From: Ophiura sarsii
Taxonomy: Eukaryota > Echinodermata > Ophiuroidea > Amphilepidida > Ophiuridae
NCBI GenBank assembly: GCA_035610835.1
Contig: CM069450.1
Location: 28,703,503-28,767,502 of the forward strand
DNA: 64,000 bases
Reading direction: 5' to 3'
Part shown: positions 32,320 through 43,600 of the stretch, one piece after another
Layout: every line of letters starts with the position of its first letter
Position numbering within the stretch: position 1 is the stretch's first letter
Made by a program: the position numbers and the translations under genes
The notes under the pieces: generated by a model
What the model was told of the DNA's origin: nothing
Database searches by the model: none
The model's input: only the letters and a program-made list of their open reading frames with translations

Positions 32320-34555
32320 TGTCGTCACTTATTCCATCATAAGTTGTATATTTACTAGTAATAGTTTCACATGCTTGTACTTTTTGAGCAAAGTGTATAG
32401 TGTATATATTGTATCATTATTATTACTTTTATTATTTATAAGTTAATACACACATATCGTATTTGTCATACCATAAATTAATTAATTAATTATTAGACAT
32501 ACAAATAGTTCAGTAGAAGAAATTATTTACGGTATACTGTTTTGAAATATTTCATATCTCTTCTTTCATCAGTAGTACAAACCTTCCGTCATGATCAGTT
32601 CAGGAATCGGTTTTTTCTTTTCTATTTTAAATTGTGTACAATACTGAGTAAATACTATATATACTTTATTTAAGAAAACAATCAAGATAACATACTTTAA
32701 AAGAAACTAAAATCAATATGATGTTAATAAACTTAAATCAAAACAAACAAAAAACAAAACAAAATATCATGTTGCTGCTTCCACGTGGGAAATCATGTAT
32801 ATCCATTGCTTGTTTACCTTTTCGTTTGTCTATTTTTGTTTATTTTCTGTTATGTTAATCTTCTTTTTTTTTTGTAATGGTATTTTGTCTATTCTTCTGT
32901 ATTACAAAATACATCTTTTAAACTTTGTTCTACATCTGTAGCATATGTTCGGGTCCAACGTTATGCCCCTCGGTAATTTCCGTAAATTGCCGGAAATTTG
33001 AATATAATTCACTATTTTTTAAGTCAAAATGGTGGAAATATGGTTCTTTTATCATGGTGAAACATTGATAGGAATGTAGAAAATTGCACACGAACAAGAT
33101 TGTTGTTAATTAAAGCAAATTGCCAAATTGTCCACATTTTCAGTTTTCTCACAAAATATTAAAAAAATCATAATTAAAAAAGTTGAAAAGGTATTTGAAT
33201 GCGATTTTCTGTTTTCAATGTGATATGATATTGTCTTTCAGGTGTACATTATTTGGAAATTTAGATTGCTTGGTAAAGTGGTTTTTGAAAATTGGTCGAA
33301 ACATTTTTGTTCCAAAAGGCGCTAACTCATTGATTTCCGAAAATAAAGAAAGACATAGGAAATACAGTGAAAATCAAAAAATGAAATCAAACCAATGTTT
33401 AAGTTTCCACGTATGGTATCTTTCATATGGCAGAAAATTAGCATAATCGAAGAAGTGCAACATCCTTATTTTTAAAAACGTTGCTTTTCTCCTATTTCAC
33501 TTTTATTGACTTAATATCAGCAAACAACTAAATTATTTCTACTTTAAATTGCAAGGAAGCTAACATTCAATGTTATGTCCTAAAAAAAACCACTTTTAGC
33601 AAAAGACCGTAACTCATACCGTATTAGTTGTGAACCTAAAGGCAAATGTGAATGACTTTTCAGTGCAATTATCAAGAAACAAAGGGTCTTCAGATGATTT
33701 GATTGCGCAATATAATTAGTTTGTCAAGTATTATTTATTTCTACAATATTTTTAACCACCTTTGGCTCATTTATTATACCAGGAACCTGTAATACATTTC
33801 AGGCACAACAATACCTTGCTTGTAGACTCTCACTCCATATCATCATGATGCAGTAATAGTCATGTCTTAACTGTGTAAATACCATTGGAATGGCGAAAAA
33901 TGCGGACAGTTTACCAAACGTGTCACAGTTTGCTTATTTGTTAGTCGATTACTTTCATTTTTAGAGAGAATAAACTAGATTAACAACGCTTTATACAGAC
34001 AACACTAATTTCGTGGTTTAATGCACGCATCAAGGTCAAATGGCAGTTTCAAATCGTGCCCAATCTTTTTTTTGATTCACCCTGTATATTGCCGAGATGC
34101 TAGTATATCTGCCTGGCAAAAAGGGTTTATAAATATTTGCCCAAATCTGGCATTTTTACCTGTTTTACCTTTCATTTTTATACCGGATATTACAAATTCA
34201 GATGTTGAACCAAAATGTATGCAAATTAGATTTGAGATATGGAGAATATGGTAATCTATCAATTTATTATCAAATTAGCTGGTAGTACCTATCAAGCTGG
34301 AACCCAAACAGAAACAGGCTGGTAGTCTGTATTACAGAGAGATAACAATGCGTAAGACTTAAAGGGGCACTGGGAGATGCATACTGCCCCTGTCACACAT
34401 ACGGTGATCATGCCTGTTGCTTGCGTTTCTTGGGGACGCAGTGGACACTGGTTAGATCGAGAGCGGGTCCCAATGTTACACGCAGGAAGAGCGCGGAAAA
34501 CTGCTAAAATGTGTCAACTTTTTTAAAACAGGGTAGCTCTTAGTACTAAGTGTGA
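32320..34555. other. No gene recognised
   Basis: AT-rich sequence with the LINE 3' flank, T-rich tracts (32690-32960) and one inverted TACAGGGTG motif (about 34079). Open frames at 33183-33446 and 34021-34254 show no domain. Confidence 0.4.
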
Positions 34556-36912
34556 CTAAAGGCCCTGTCACACCATAACGTATCGCCTCAACGTATGCCA
34601 ACGTATGCGAAATATCGAAAATACGTTGGTGTACGTTGGTGTACGCTGATATAAGTTAGGGGTACGTTGGGGATACGTCGTTTACGTTAAGAGCACGCTG
34701 TGATACGCTGTGACAATTTGGAACACGACAAAATATTGAGCATGCTCAAAATTTCTCGACGTACTCAATGTGTGCTTACTACTTTCTGCATAAGTTCCCG
34801 GTAAGTTTGTGGTACGTTAAATATACGTTTGACATACGCTGACATACGTTAGTGGAACGTTACTCGTACGTTGGTATACGTTGATGAACGTAGGCTGGGG
34901 GAAACGTACAGCCAACGTAGTGATAACGAGTTGATAACGTATATGTGCCGTATGTCTAACGTATGCCTGACGTATTTCCAACGAGTTTCGACGTATTCTC
35001 ACGTATTCACCTTATGCCGGGCGATCGTATAAGGCCCTGTCACGTATCCATAGCGTTTCCATAGCGTATTGAACGTATACATAGCGTATGACTAACGTAT
35101 TGATAGCGTATCACTAACTTATAACATACTTATGACAGCGTATCACAGCGTATGCGAGCGTATGACTAACGTATGCTTAACGTATACTTAACGTAGCGTA
35201 GCGTATTCGTAGCATATGATGATGGGGTGATGTGTTCAGCACGACAGACCATGAAGAAGGGAGGATGAGATACTCAAGGGACCCATTTATATACTCAAAC
35301 CCTCCATAAGATCCCAAAACGCCGAATGCGAGCTAGCTGTACGGTAGCCCTGTCACACCATGGCGTATCGCCTGAACGTATAACAACGTATGCGAAATAT
35401 CGAAAAATACGTTGGCGTGCGTTAGCGTACGTTGGTGTACGCTGATACAAGTTAGGGGTTAGTTTGGGATACGTCGTATACGTTAAGAGCACGCTGTGAT
35501 ACGTTGTGAAAATTTGGAACACGTCGAGCCCGCAAGAAATTATTGAGCATGTTCAAAATTTCTCGACGTACTCAACGTGTGCTTAACTTACGTTCTGCAT
35601 AAGTTCCCGATAGGTTCGTGGTACGTTAGACATACGTTTACAAACGCTGACATACGTTAGACATACGCTGACATACGTTAGAGGTACGTTAATCGTCTTA
35701 AGTTATAGGTTGGACATATAGATTTACCCTTCTAGATATTTTAATAGTTATCATCTAGGCTGCGTTTACTTGAACTGGCAACACTTGTCCCGCCGTGTAC
35801 GAAACTCAATTTCTGCAACGGCATAAGTCACGTGTTCGTTGTACGCCGAGGATACGCTGAGGATACGTCGAGCACGGCAGACATACGCTACGAATACGTT
35901 GGTCATACGCTCGCCGATCGCATACGCTGTGATACGCTGTCATAAGTGTGTTATAAGTTAGTGATACGCTATCAATACGTTAGTCATACGCTATGTATGC
36001 GTTTAATACGCTATGGATACGTTCATTCCATCACCGATGTTGATGCAATTCGTTGGGAAGTTGGACGTTCTTGGACGTTCTCGGACTCTGACAATTTTCG
36101 AGCTATTTTTTGAATACGTCGGCATACGTTCAGGCCACGTTCAGGCCATACGCTATGGTGTGACAGGGCCTTGGCCCTGTCACACCATGGCGTATCACCT
36201 GAACATACGCTGACATACGTTAGTGGTACGTTACTCGTAAGTTGGTATCCGTTGATGAACGTAGGCTGACGGGGAAACGTACAGCCAACGTAGTGATAAC
36301 GAGTTGATAACGTATATGTGCCGTATGTCTAACGTATGCCTGACGTATTTCCAACGAGTTTCGACGTATTCTCACGTATTCACTTTATGCCGGGCGATCG
36401 TGTAAGGCCCTGTCACGTATCCATAGCGTATCCATAGCGTATTGAACGTATACATAGCGTATGACTAACGTATTGATAGCGTATCACTAACTTATAACTT
36501 ACTTATCACAGCGTATGCGAGCGTATGCGAGCGTATGACTAACGTATGATTAACGTATACTTAACGTAGCGTAGCGTATTCGTAGCGTATGATGATGGGT
36601 TGATGTGTTCAGCACGACAGACCATGAAGAAGTGAGGATGAGATACTCAAGGGACCCATTTATATACTCAAACCTTCCATAAGTTCCCAAAACGCCGAAT
36701 GCTCGCTAGCTGTACGGTACATACGCTAGCTGTACGGTAGCCCTATCACACCATGGCGTATCGCCTGAACGTAACGTATGCGAAATATCGAAAAATACGT
36801 TGGCATACGTTGGTGTATGCTGATACAAGTTAGGGGTAAGTTGGGTATACGTCGTTTACGTTAAGAGCACGCTGTGATTCGTTGTGAAAATGTGGAACAC
36901 GTCGAGCCCGCG
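34556..36912. mobile_element. TACGTA-rich complex array with GGCCCTGTCACACC ends
   Basis: Dense ACGTATGC, AACGTA, TACGCTGACATACG and GATACGCTGTGATACG words in both orientations. The end motif GGCCCTGTCACACCAT occurs at 34562 and about 36173, and GGTGTGACAGGGCC at about 36157; shorter variants lie near 35034, 35346, 36405 and 36742. About 520 bases at 34830-35345 recur at 36205-36720, including CCGTATGTCTAACGTATGCC and CAGCACGACAGACCATGAAG. It looks like several insertions of one family, some nested. No coding capacity. Confidence 0.75.
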
Positions 36913-37138
36913 TTTTCTGACGTCATGGGAAATCCCTTGCGGAATCCCCCTTAAACAATCATACATATGTTTCTTTTACAGAAATTTTGATCTGTCCGTA
37001 AATTAGACACATTTTACCACAACATTTGAGCTTAGCCACAGTTATATTATAACCAACAGATCAAAAATAAATAAAATACAAGACATAAAAGCTTAATAAA
37101 GCATATATATTAGGTATGAAAAAGTCGGTGATGATCAG

Positions 37139-37208
37139 GCTCGAACCGGGGTCCTCCTGATATCAAATCGAGCGCTCTAACGCTGAGCTACCGAGAACAA
37201 TGTCTATC
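37139..37208 (-). tRNA. tRNA-like sequence, probably pseudogene
   Basis: The minus strand reads CTCGGTAGCTCAGCGTTAG (D-arm region) and, further on, GGTTCGAGCC (B-box), then a T run. The anticodon stem is possible with loop TTTGATA, but the T-stem and acceptor stem pair poorly. Probably tRNA-derived. Confidence 0.4.
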
Positions 37209-37209
37209 G

Positions 37210-38305
37210 TAGCTCAATAAAATAAACAGATAAACGCATACATGTAAATACCAATCCCGTTCTAACACTATCACTTATAACTATAATAAAAGGAAATTCA
37301 AAGTTACGTAGTTCCAAAGTTGGAAATCATTTCCCTCAAAAAGAGTTTCCACCCTAATATACTTAGCCGGCAGTCCGCAAACACTTGAGATATAATTAGA
37401 ATTGAATGCGATCGCGCACGATAAACAAATGGACGAAATGCCATTGGTTCCAAATTTTGCTCTCTTTTAAAATGTCTTTTATGTACTTAAATGGTCACGT
37501 CGTAAAATCGATTTAAGAATTATAGTTGATAAAATCCTCATTTATCTAAATACACGAAAATTGTGTAATTTCGCTGTTTAAGACAGCTGTTTGGCATATC
37601 ATTGTAGACACTACTTTGACACATTTCATGTTCGATAGCGACGAATTTGTAAAATGCCGAAGGGAAATGCTCTACTTGTAGATGTCATAGACTGGTTTCA
37701 ATAAGTTTGCAAGACAAGTCCTATCGTAAGGAGTGTTTCAAGACATTAATCTCAATACAAGACTTTGATTTCACCTCGAGATCATTCTTGAAACCGACGG
37801 TCCGAATTCCGCGGGAGTTTAACTCGATGTTAGTACCTAAAGTGCGCGGTTCAAAATTGCGCGGTTCGTTTTGGTGATAAATTGACCTACGCTATTGTTC
37901 ACCGCTAAGTAGCCACCTAGCTGAGACATACACAATACTCAGGATTATTTGTTACGGTTATATTTACACTACGCTTATGGGGAAGCCATCCATAACAACG
38001 GAAGTATATATCACCTTTAATGGGATATTATAATTTGATGTTAACTTTATGATTATATTTATATGAATGAAATCAAATGTAAACATCATCTATGTCAGTG
38101 TTGATGACCTGGAAAGAATCAATGAAGGAAGCGATGAAATTTAATTAAAAGATAGTAAATCTGATTTGTATGATTGATAAATATTCGGTGTTGAATGTAT
38201 AGTATCTCACTTTTGCGGTATAATGTTGAACTTGGGCGTTATACCGAAGTTCATGTCTAACAGCGTCTCGTAAGATTGTAAGCGTTTTTTGACATAGAAT
38301 TGATT
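37210..38305. other. No gene recognised
   Basis: No exon, RNA gene or clear element ends were seen. Confidence 0.4.
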
Positions 38306-38313
38306 GTATACAG

Positions 38314-38970
38314 CGGAAATGGGCAACCTTTTTGAATAAATGGGCCAGATATAAGGAGTGAAAAATTGATTGAGCCGCACCTAACCAAATTTTGTAGCAA
38401 TGGCCTACTGTTGATTCCAAACCTTTGATTTGTGTGTGCTTAACCATATCATATTAAAAATATAATATCTTCACAAAAATGTAACCTCAATACAGTACAG
38501 ATGACAGTGGCGTTCTTCATTTTGTGGGCGGTGGAAAGAATGAAAATCAACCGACCAAATTGTTGTGAGTCAAGCAATGCGCGCGTAGCGCGCGAAAATT
38601 GTAGACATTACATTTATTTTTGGCACGATTGAGGTATATTTTATCTCTTAACAAGCCGTTACTAAGTAATATTGCATTTTGGTGACACATTATGCGCGCG
38701 TAGCTCGCGAACATTTTTCATCTGTGTACTTTTGACCATCATAATTCCATGATTCCTCTTGTCAAATCTCGCCCCCTCTGGTTATGCCACTGACATATGA
38801 CAATTAATGGGGAAAATATACCTACGCACGTTGAAGAACATCGTTTGTGCTGATAAATGCTAAGCAGCTTTGTAAAATAGATTTATTTTTTATTTTTCTC
38901 GCGGGCCGCAAAAAACCACTGGCGGGCCGCATGCGGCCCGCGGGCCGTAGGTTGGCCATGCCCACCCCTG
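38314..38970. mobile_element. Non-autonomous hAT element, 657 bp
   Basis: The right end, read inverted, starts CAGGGGTGGGCA and runs into CCTACGGCCCGCGGGCC and GCGGCCCGCGAG, a GC-rich subterminal region well known from hAT elements. The left end reads CGGAAATGGGCAACC with GGGCCAGATA beyond, a diverged match. GTATACAG flanks both sides (38306-38313 and 38971-38978), a perfect 8-bp duplication. No transposase; the ORF-like stretch near 38145-38447 is chance. Confidence 0.75.
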
Positions 38971-38978
38971 GTATACAG

Positions 38979-40504
38979 CACATATGTATGCACAACTTTC
39001 GAATAGCTTATAGTCGGCAATATGATTTAAAACAAATTGTACGTTGCAATGTCCAATCCTTAAAGGTGAAAGTTGAATAGATAATTGGATTAGGTTAATA
39101 TCTCGCTGTTATTTCTCTCCCTCTACCATGTCTACTATTTCCATGATTCAAATTATCACTTCAATATCAAACACCTGTTAAATTCAATAATATAAGTGAT
39201 TGTACTCCATCTACGCAAATCTTTGTTTAAAGTGTGTTTGAACTAATGACCTTCGTGCATAAGGCATATAAAGAAAGCCTCCTGACTGCTCAGTCTAATT
39301 GGTGGCATACAACATATTCGTGTACATAACACAACAGAACAGGGCAGCATTCTAAAGGTGCCGAACCTCCGCGCTTGTTGTGTGCATGCACAAAACAAGC
39401 GCGATGTACTGGCTCTCAAGCCCTCTCACAACCCTCTCTTGTCCCAGCCAGTTCCCACTGCGTCACCGCGGGGTTCGTGGGAATCTTGATGCGCGAGGCT
39501 TGGCATTTAGATAACGTTTCAGCATAATCCAAGTGCCGGCTTGATCGCAGCAGTATGTGAACGGGGTTTTAGAGACCTTGTTTTAAAAATGGACAATTTC
39601 GGACAGATTCCCGTGCTCTCATTGCGTGTTGCACATAGATTGTGCAATCGCAGGCCTTATCACCTGCGATCGCCTGATGTGTAACAGGCAGACGACGGTG
39701 GACACGAACGGCCGTTAATTTTGAATTTCCGTTGGTTTCAATGTAACAGTGGATTTTGATTGACCCCATAAAATTCATCACACGTTGAAACTAAATTATT
39801 TCATCCTAAAACCACTGTAGGTGGCTAACTACCCGCAGTGTCAGTATCATTTTTTTGAATTTAAACCGTTGTTCGTCCCATTCACTTGATCACATAACCT
39901 CGTTCGCATATTTGTACCTGAATATTCGTAAATACGCCCGTGTCCAGCGTCGTCTGGTAACAACAGGTATATAGAGTGCGCCACCAATCTTCCTTGCAAT
40001 CAGGATTTTTGCACCTACGTACTACGTATGCATATACTAACTACCATCTGATACTTGTTTACCTTAATTTGCCGTATATCACGTAAAATGTCACGATTTG
40101 GTCATTTCGATGTAGATCACATAAACTTTATCAGCACCACTTACCACATAAGTGGCTTCAACCTAATTTCTATCTAGCGCCATCATTTAACCCTGTCTCA
40201 TAAATGATTACTCTTCAGGGTTTCTACATCAGTACATGTACGTACCTTATCTATTGAAACGATTTATTTTCTTAAAATTTCATTTTTCTCGGCAATCTCT
40301 CAGTGGCCCTTTAATACGACTGGCGTCAAACATATGGTTCTACCTTATACTAACGTCAAAGTCACTTTTGAACCACACGTTCTATAATATTGTGCAGTGA
40401 TATTTTATGCATGACAATCAATGCCCGACGAACACGGTCTTACTTTTTGACAGAACTGAAGATATCAATTGAGAGTTTGTTAACATTGATATCAATCACG
40501 ATTA
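38979..40504. other. No gene recognised; a GC-richer patch
   Basis: 39350-39560 is less AT-rich, with a hairpin (GCGCTTGTT/AACAAGCGC around TGTGCATGCACA, about 39372-39403). The last 70 bases before 40505 match the region before gene B exon 1 (CAGAACTGAAGATATC against CAGAACTAAAGATATC), so they are likely 5' UTR or promoter of SnoaL gene A. Confidence 0.4.
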
Positions 40505-40616
40505 ATGGATGACAAGGTAGTCATGTTGACACTCATGTTGACATTCATGCTAGTTGTACTTATGACATCATCAGTACGCGGGCAAGAAGATTTATCCGAA
40601 CAAAACCAGGATGACG
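40505..40616 (+). CDS. SnoaL gene A exon 1: signal peptide
   Basis: ATG at 40505 is followed by DDKVVMLTLMLTFMLVVLMT and SSVRGQEDLSEQ: a hydrophobic core, then a probable cleavage site near VRG|QED. The donor is GACG|GTAATA, phase 1. Gene B exon 1 has the same layout. The ATG is chosen because it aligns with the gene B ATG and no upstream in-frame Met is conserved. Confidence 0.75.
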
Positions 40617-43600
40617 GTAATACACTTTCATTTCGATGACCCTATCGCACATTTTTTGTAAATATTTTCTTTCTATGAACTATGTTTGATAAGTGATGAA
40701 ATGTTAGCGACGAGTAGTTATTCTGCATTCAACATGCCATGTGTCTTAGGCTTGCTTGACCCTGGGCATTTTCGGTGTTGGTGTCATGAGTAAAATGCAT
40801 GTGGCGATGTCAATGATGGAGCAAGTAAAGTTCTTAATACAAACCCTTTAAAAGGGAGGTGCTAGGACAAAGGAAATACATATTTTAGGAGAAGTATGTT
40901 GATGTCCATACACATTATTTTAATGCTAATTGGATCATCAGATATTGTTATGATAATACATGTAGTGGTAGTAAAGACACATTTTATCGTGCTTTCATTC
41001 CTAATGGTTTGATACCCAGCCACCATGTCTGGAAAAGGTAAATTCACGAAGTAGAACCACAGGCTTTATCAAACATTTTAAGATGATGAGAAAGCTATAG
41101 AAATAGTTTTATATAAGGACTCCAAGATAACGTAATATAATTCTTATCGTGCCTGTAGAATTTGAGTCTCGAGAATTTATTTGAGACCCATGATTCCTAT
41201 TTGGGAACACCGTTCCCTGGTTTTCGTGGTTTTTCAGCCAATACGTGTAGACTTACATGGTACTTATCTTGGCAGTGATGGGATGCTTGACCACAATCAT
41301 ACGATCATTATAAAGGAAAGAAATGCAGAAAAAAATATTCTCGTTCACTGACGGAATAAACGGGACAAGTGTAAACATGAGGTATTACAGAATGTTCATC
41401 ATCCTATGTTAATACCATGTAATTCAAGCCTTGCTGTGAGACTGTTAGGGTTGACATTTTAGAATAATGTTACTAAGTGATTAGTTCCATTCTATCTTGT
41501 TACGGAATGTAACATCTTATTACTCTCCACGCGGTCGTTGTTTTTAAAGATTGGTTTTTTTTACGAAATCGGAGGTGAATTTGAACGTCCTTAGTTGGGC
41601 TGTTTGAAATGATACTTATGCGTTCTTAACATTATATAAACACAAAATTCATTAAGGAGGGGTTCGGTATTTTCTTGGAATCATTGAACAATTTTTAACG
41701 CCATGTTTGAAACATAGTACATTATAATGGGTTGTGAACTTATTTTTTTAATCAAACTGAACTACGGGTTAATAAAGCCCTTAAACTTAAAGCCTGGAAC
41801 ATATTACAACCACCTCAAACTTTTTAGGATCGATAATATGTCCATGTCTCTAATCGTATCATTGTCCACGTGTGAATAACATATAGCTCTTGACAAGGTG
41901 ATTATCATTAGTGGTTTGAATTACATGTAACATCGAAAATACAGCCAATACTCGAAAGACGATACAATAGCCACATACAATACAAGACAATTCACCTGTT
42001 GATTTCAATTGGGAAGTCATCCTTGTCACGGTACATGTTGCAACGTGCTGAAGCTATCATATGGATGTCGCTTAAATCGTCGGCAACTACGTCGGTGCAA
42101 TCGTCCTGCCTGTCAGCTAATTTGAACCAATCGTCATAGCCTTTACGAATCTCTTAAACGAGATAAATATTGTTTATGATTTGGTCTAGCTACGAGTATA
42201 TAGGCACTAATTTGATATAATTTATTTTACCTGAAGTTAGAGTTAAAGTTCAGTTAGAGTTGGAGAGGTCTGAAGCCTGCTATGAAGTGTTTTCCGACTC
42301 CCGCTTATTTTTTATCATCGTACGTCTCTCCTCCTAATATATATTTTAACATTATTTACACCAGTGTTTATGTTTACACTATATAAAGGGTTCAACAAAA
42401 GAAAGTATACCACTTTGTTTATGTCATTTTGAGTAACTTTCAATTTGTTTGTGACCAAACAGGCTAGATAGGCATTTAGATGAATCTGATGAATTTGATA
42501 ACAAATTTTCCCCTAACAACAAAGATAAACCACGATTAGCACCATTTAAAGGAAAATATCCCATTTTCAAAAGTCGCATTTCCAATACACAGCACGAGAA
42601 GATTTGGTTAATCTGTCCATGTTCTCCCCATCCATTAACATTCCTTTACATTCAAATCCTTCACCCACGCATCAGTTTACATTTGAATTAGCCCGCGCAT
42701 TGAGGGATATATGCGCGGTGATCAGTACGGGATAAATACGGCATATGTGTATGTTAACAATTGGCCCTTTCTTCTTGTGCTGTGTATTGGAAATGCGACT
42801 TTTGAAAATGGGATATTTGGTATCAAATTATGCCTAAAAGATTCATCTAAATGCCTATCCATGTTTGAAACATAGTACATGCTTGAATCGAATTGTTATA
42901 CATTTGTTTATAGAATTTCTTGAACATGATGACGACGATTTACTTGAAGTTGATGAAGTCGCACAGGTTGAATGTATGACGAGAAACTTTGCCGATTTAT
43001 TCCAATCCAAGGACGCACAAGGATTTGCTGATCGCTGCTCCGATGATGCTGTGTGGCTTCGGTGCACTAATGAAGTCATTAAAGGAAGAGATGGTTTGTT
43101 GAAATATACGTTACATCTCTTATCTTCCTTATTCGCAGTTCGGTTTCCATTACTGAAATACAATTTCAAAATGAATACATTCAAAATGCTATTTGGAAAA
43201 GATGTTGCTGGAGATTGAAAACTGTTTTTTATCCGACTGTCGATGTGTAGTGTTGTACATGTAAAGGGTTCAACAAAAGAAAGTATACCACTTTGTTTAT
43301 GTCATTTTTAATAACTTTCAATTTGTTTTTGTCCAAACAGGCTAGATAGGCATTTAGATGAATCTTTTAGGCATAATTTGATACCAAATATCCCATTTTC
43401 AAAAGTCGCATTTCCAATACACAGCACAAGAAGAAAGGGCCAATTGTTAACATACACATATGCCGTATTTATCCCGTACTGATCACCGCGCATATATCCC
43501 TCAATGCGCGGGCTAATTCAAATGTAAACTGATGCGTGGGTGAAGGATTTGAATGTAAAGGAATGTTAATGGATGGGGAGAACATGGACAGATTAACCAA

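Noticed and set aside
43094..43218. Extension of SnoaL gene A exon 2 past its donor
   Set aside because: Gene B shows the same donor and the join to exon 3 restores the family pattern; the extension is not conserved between the genes.
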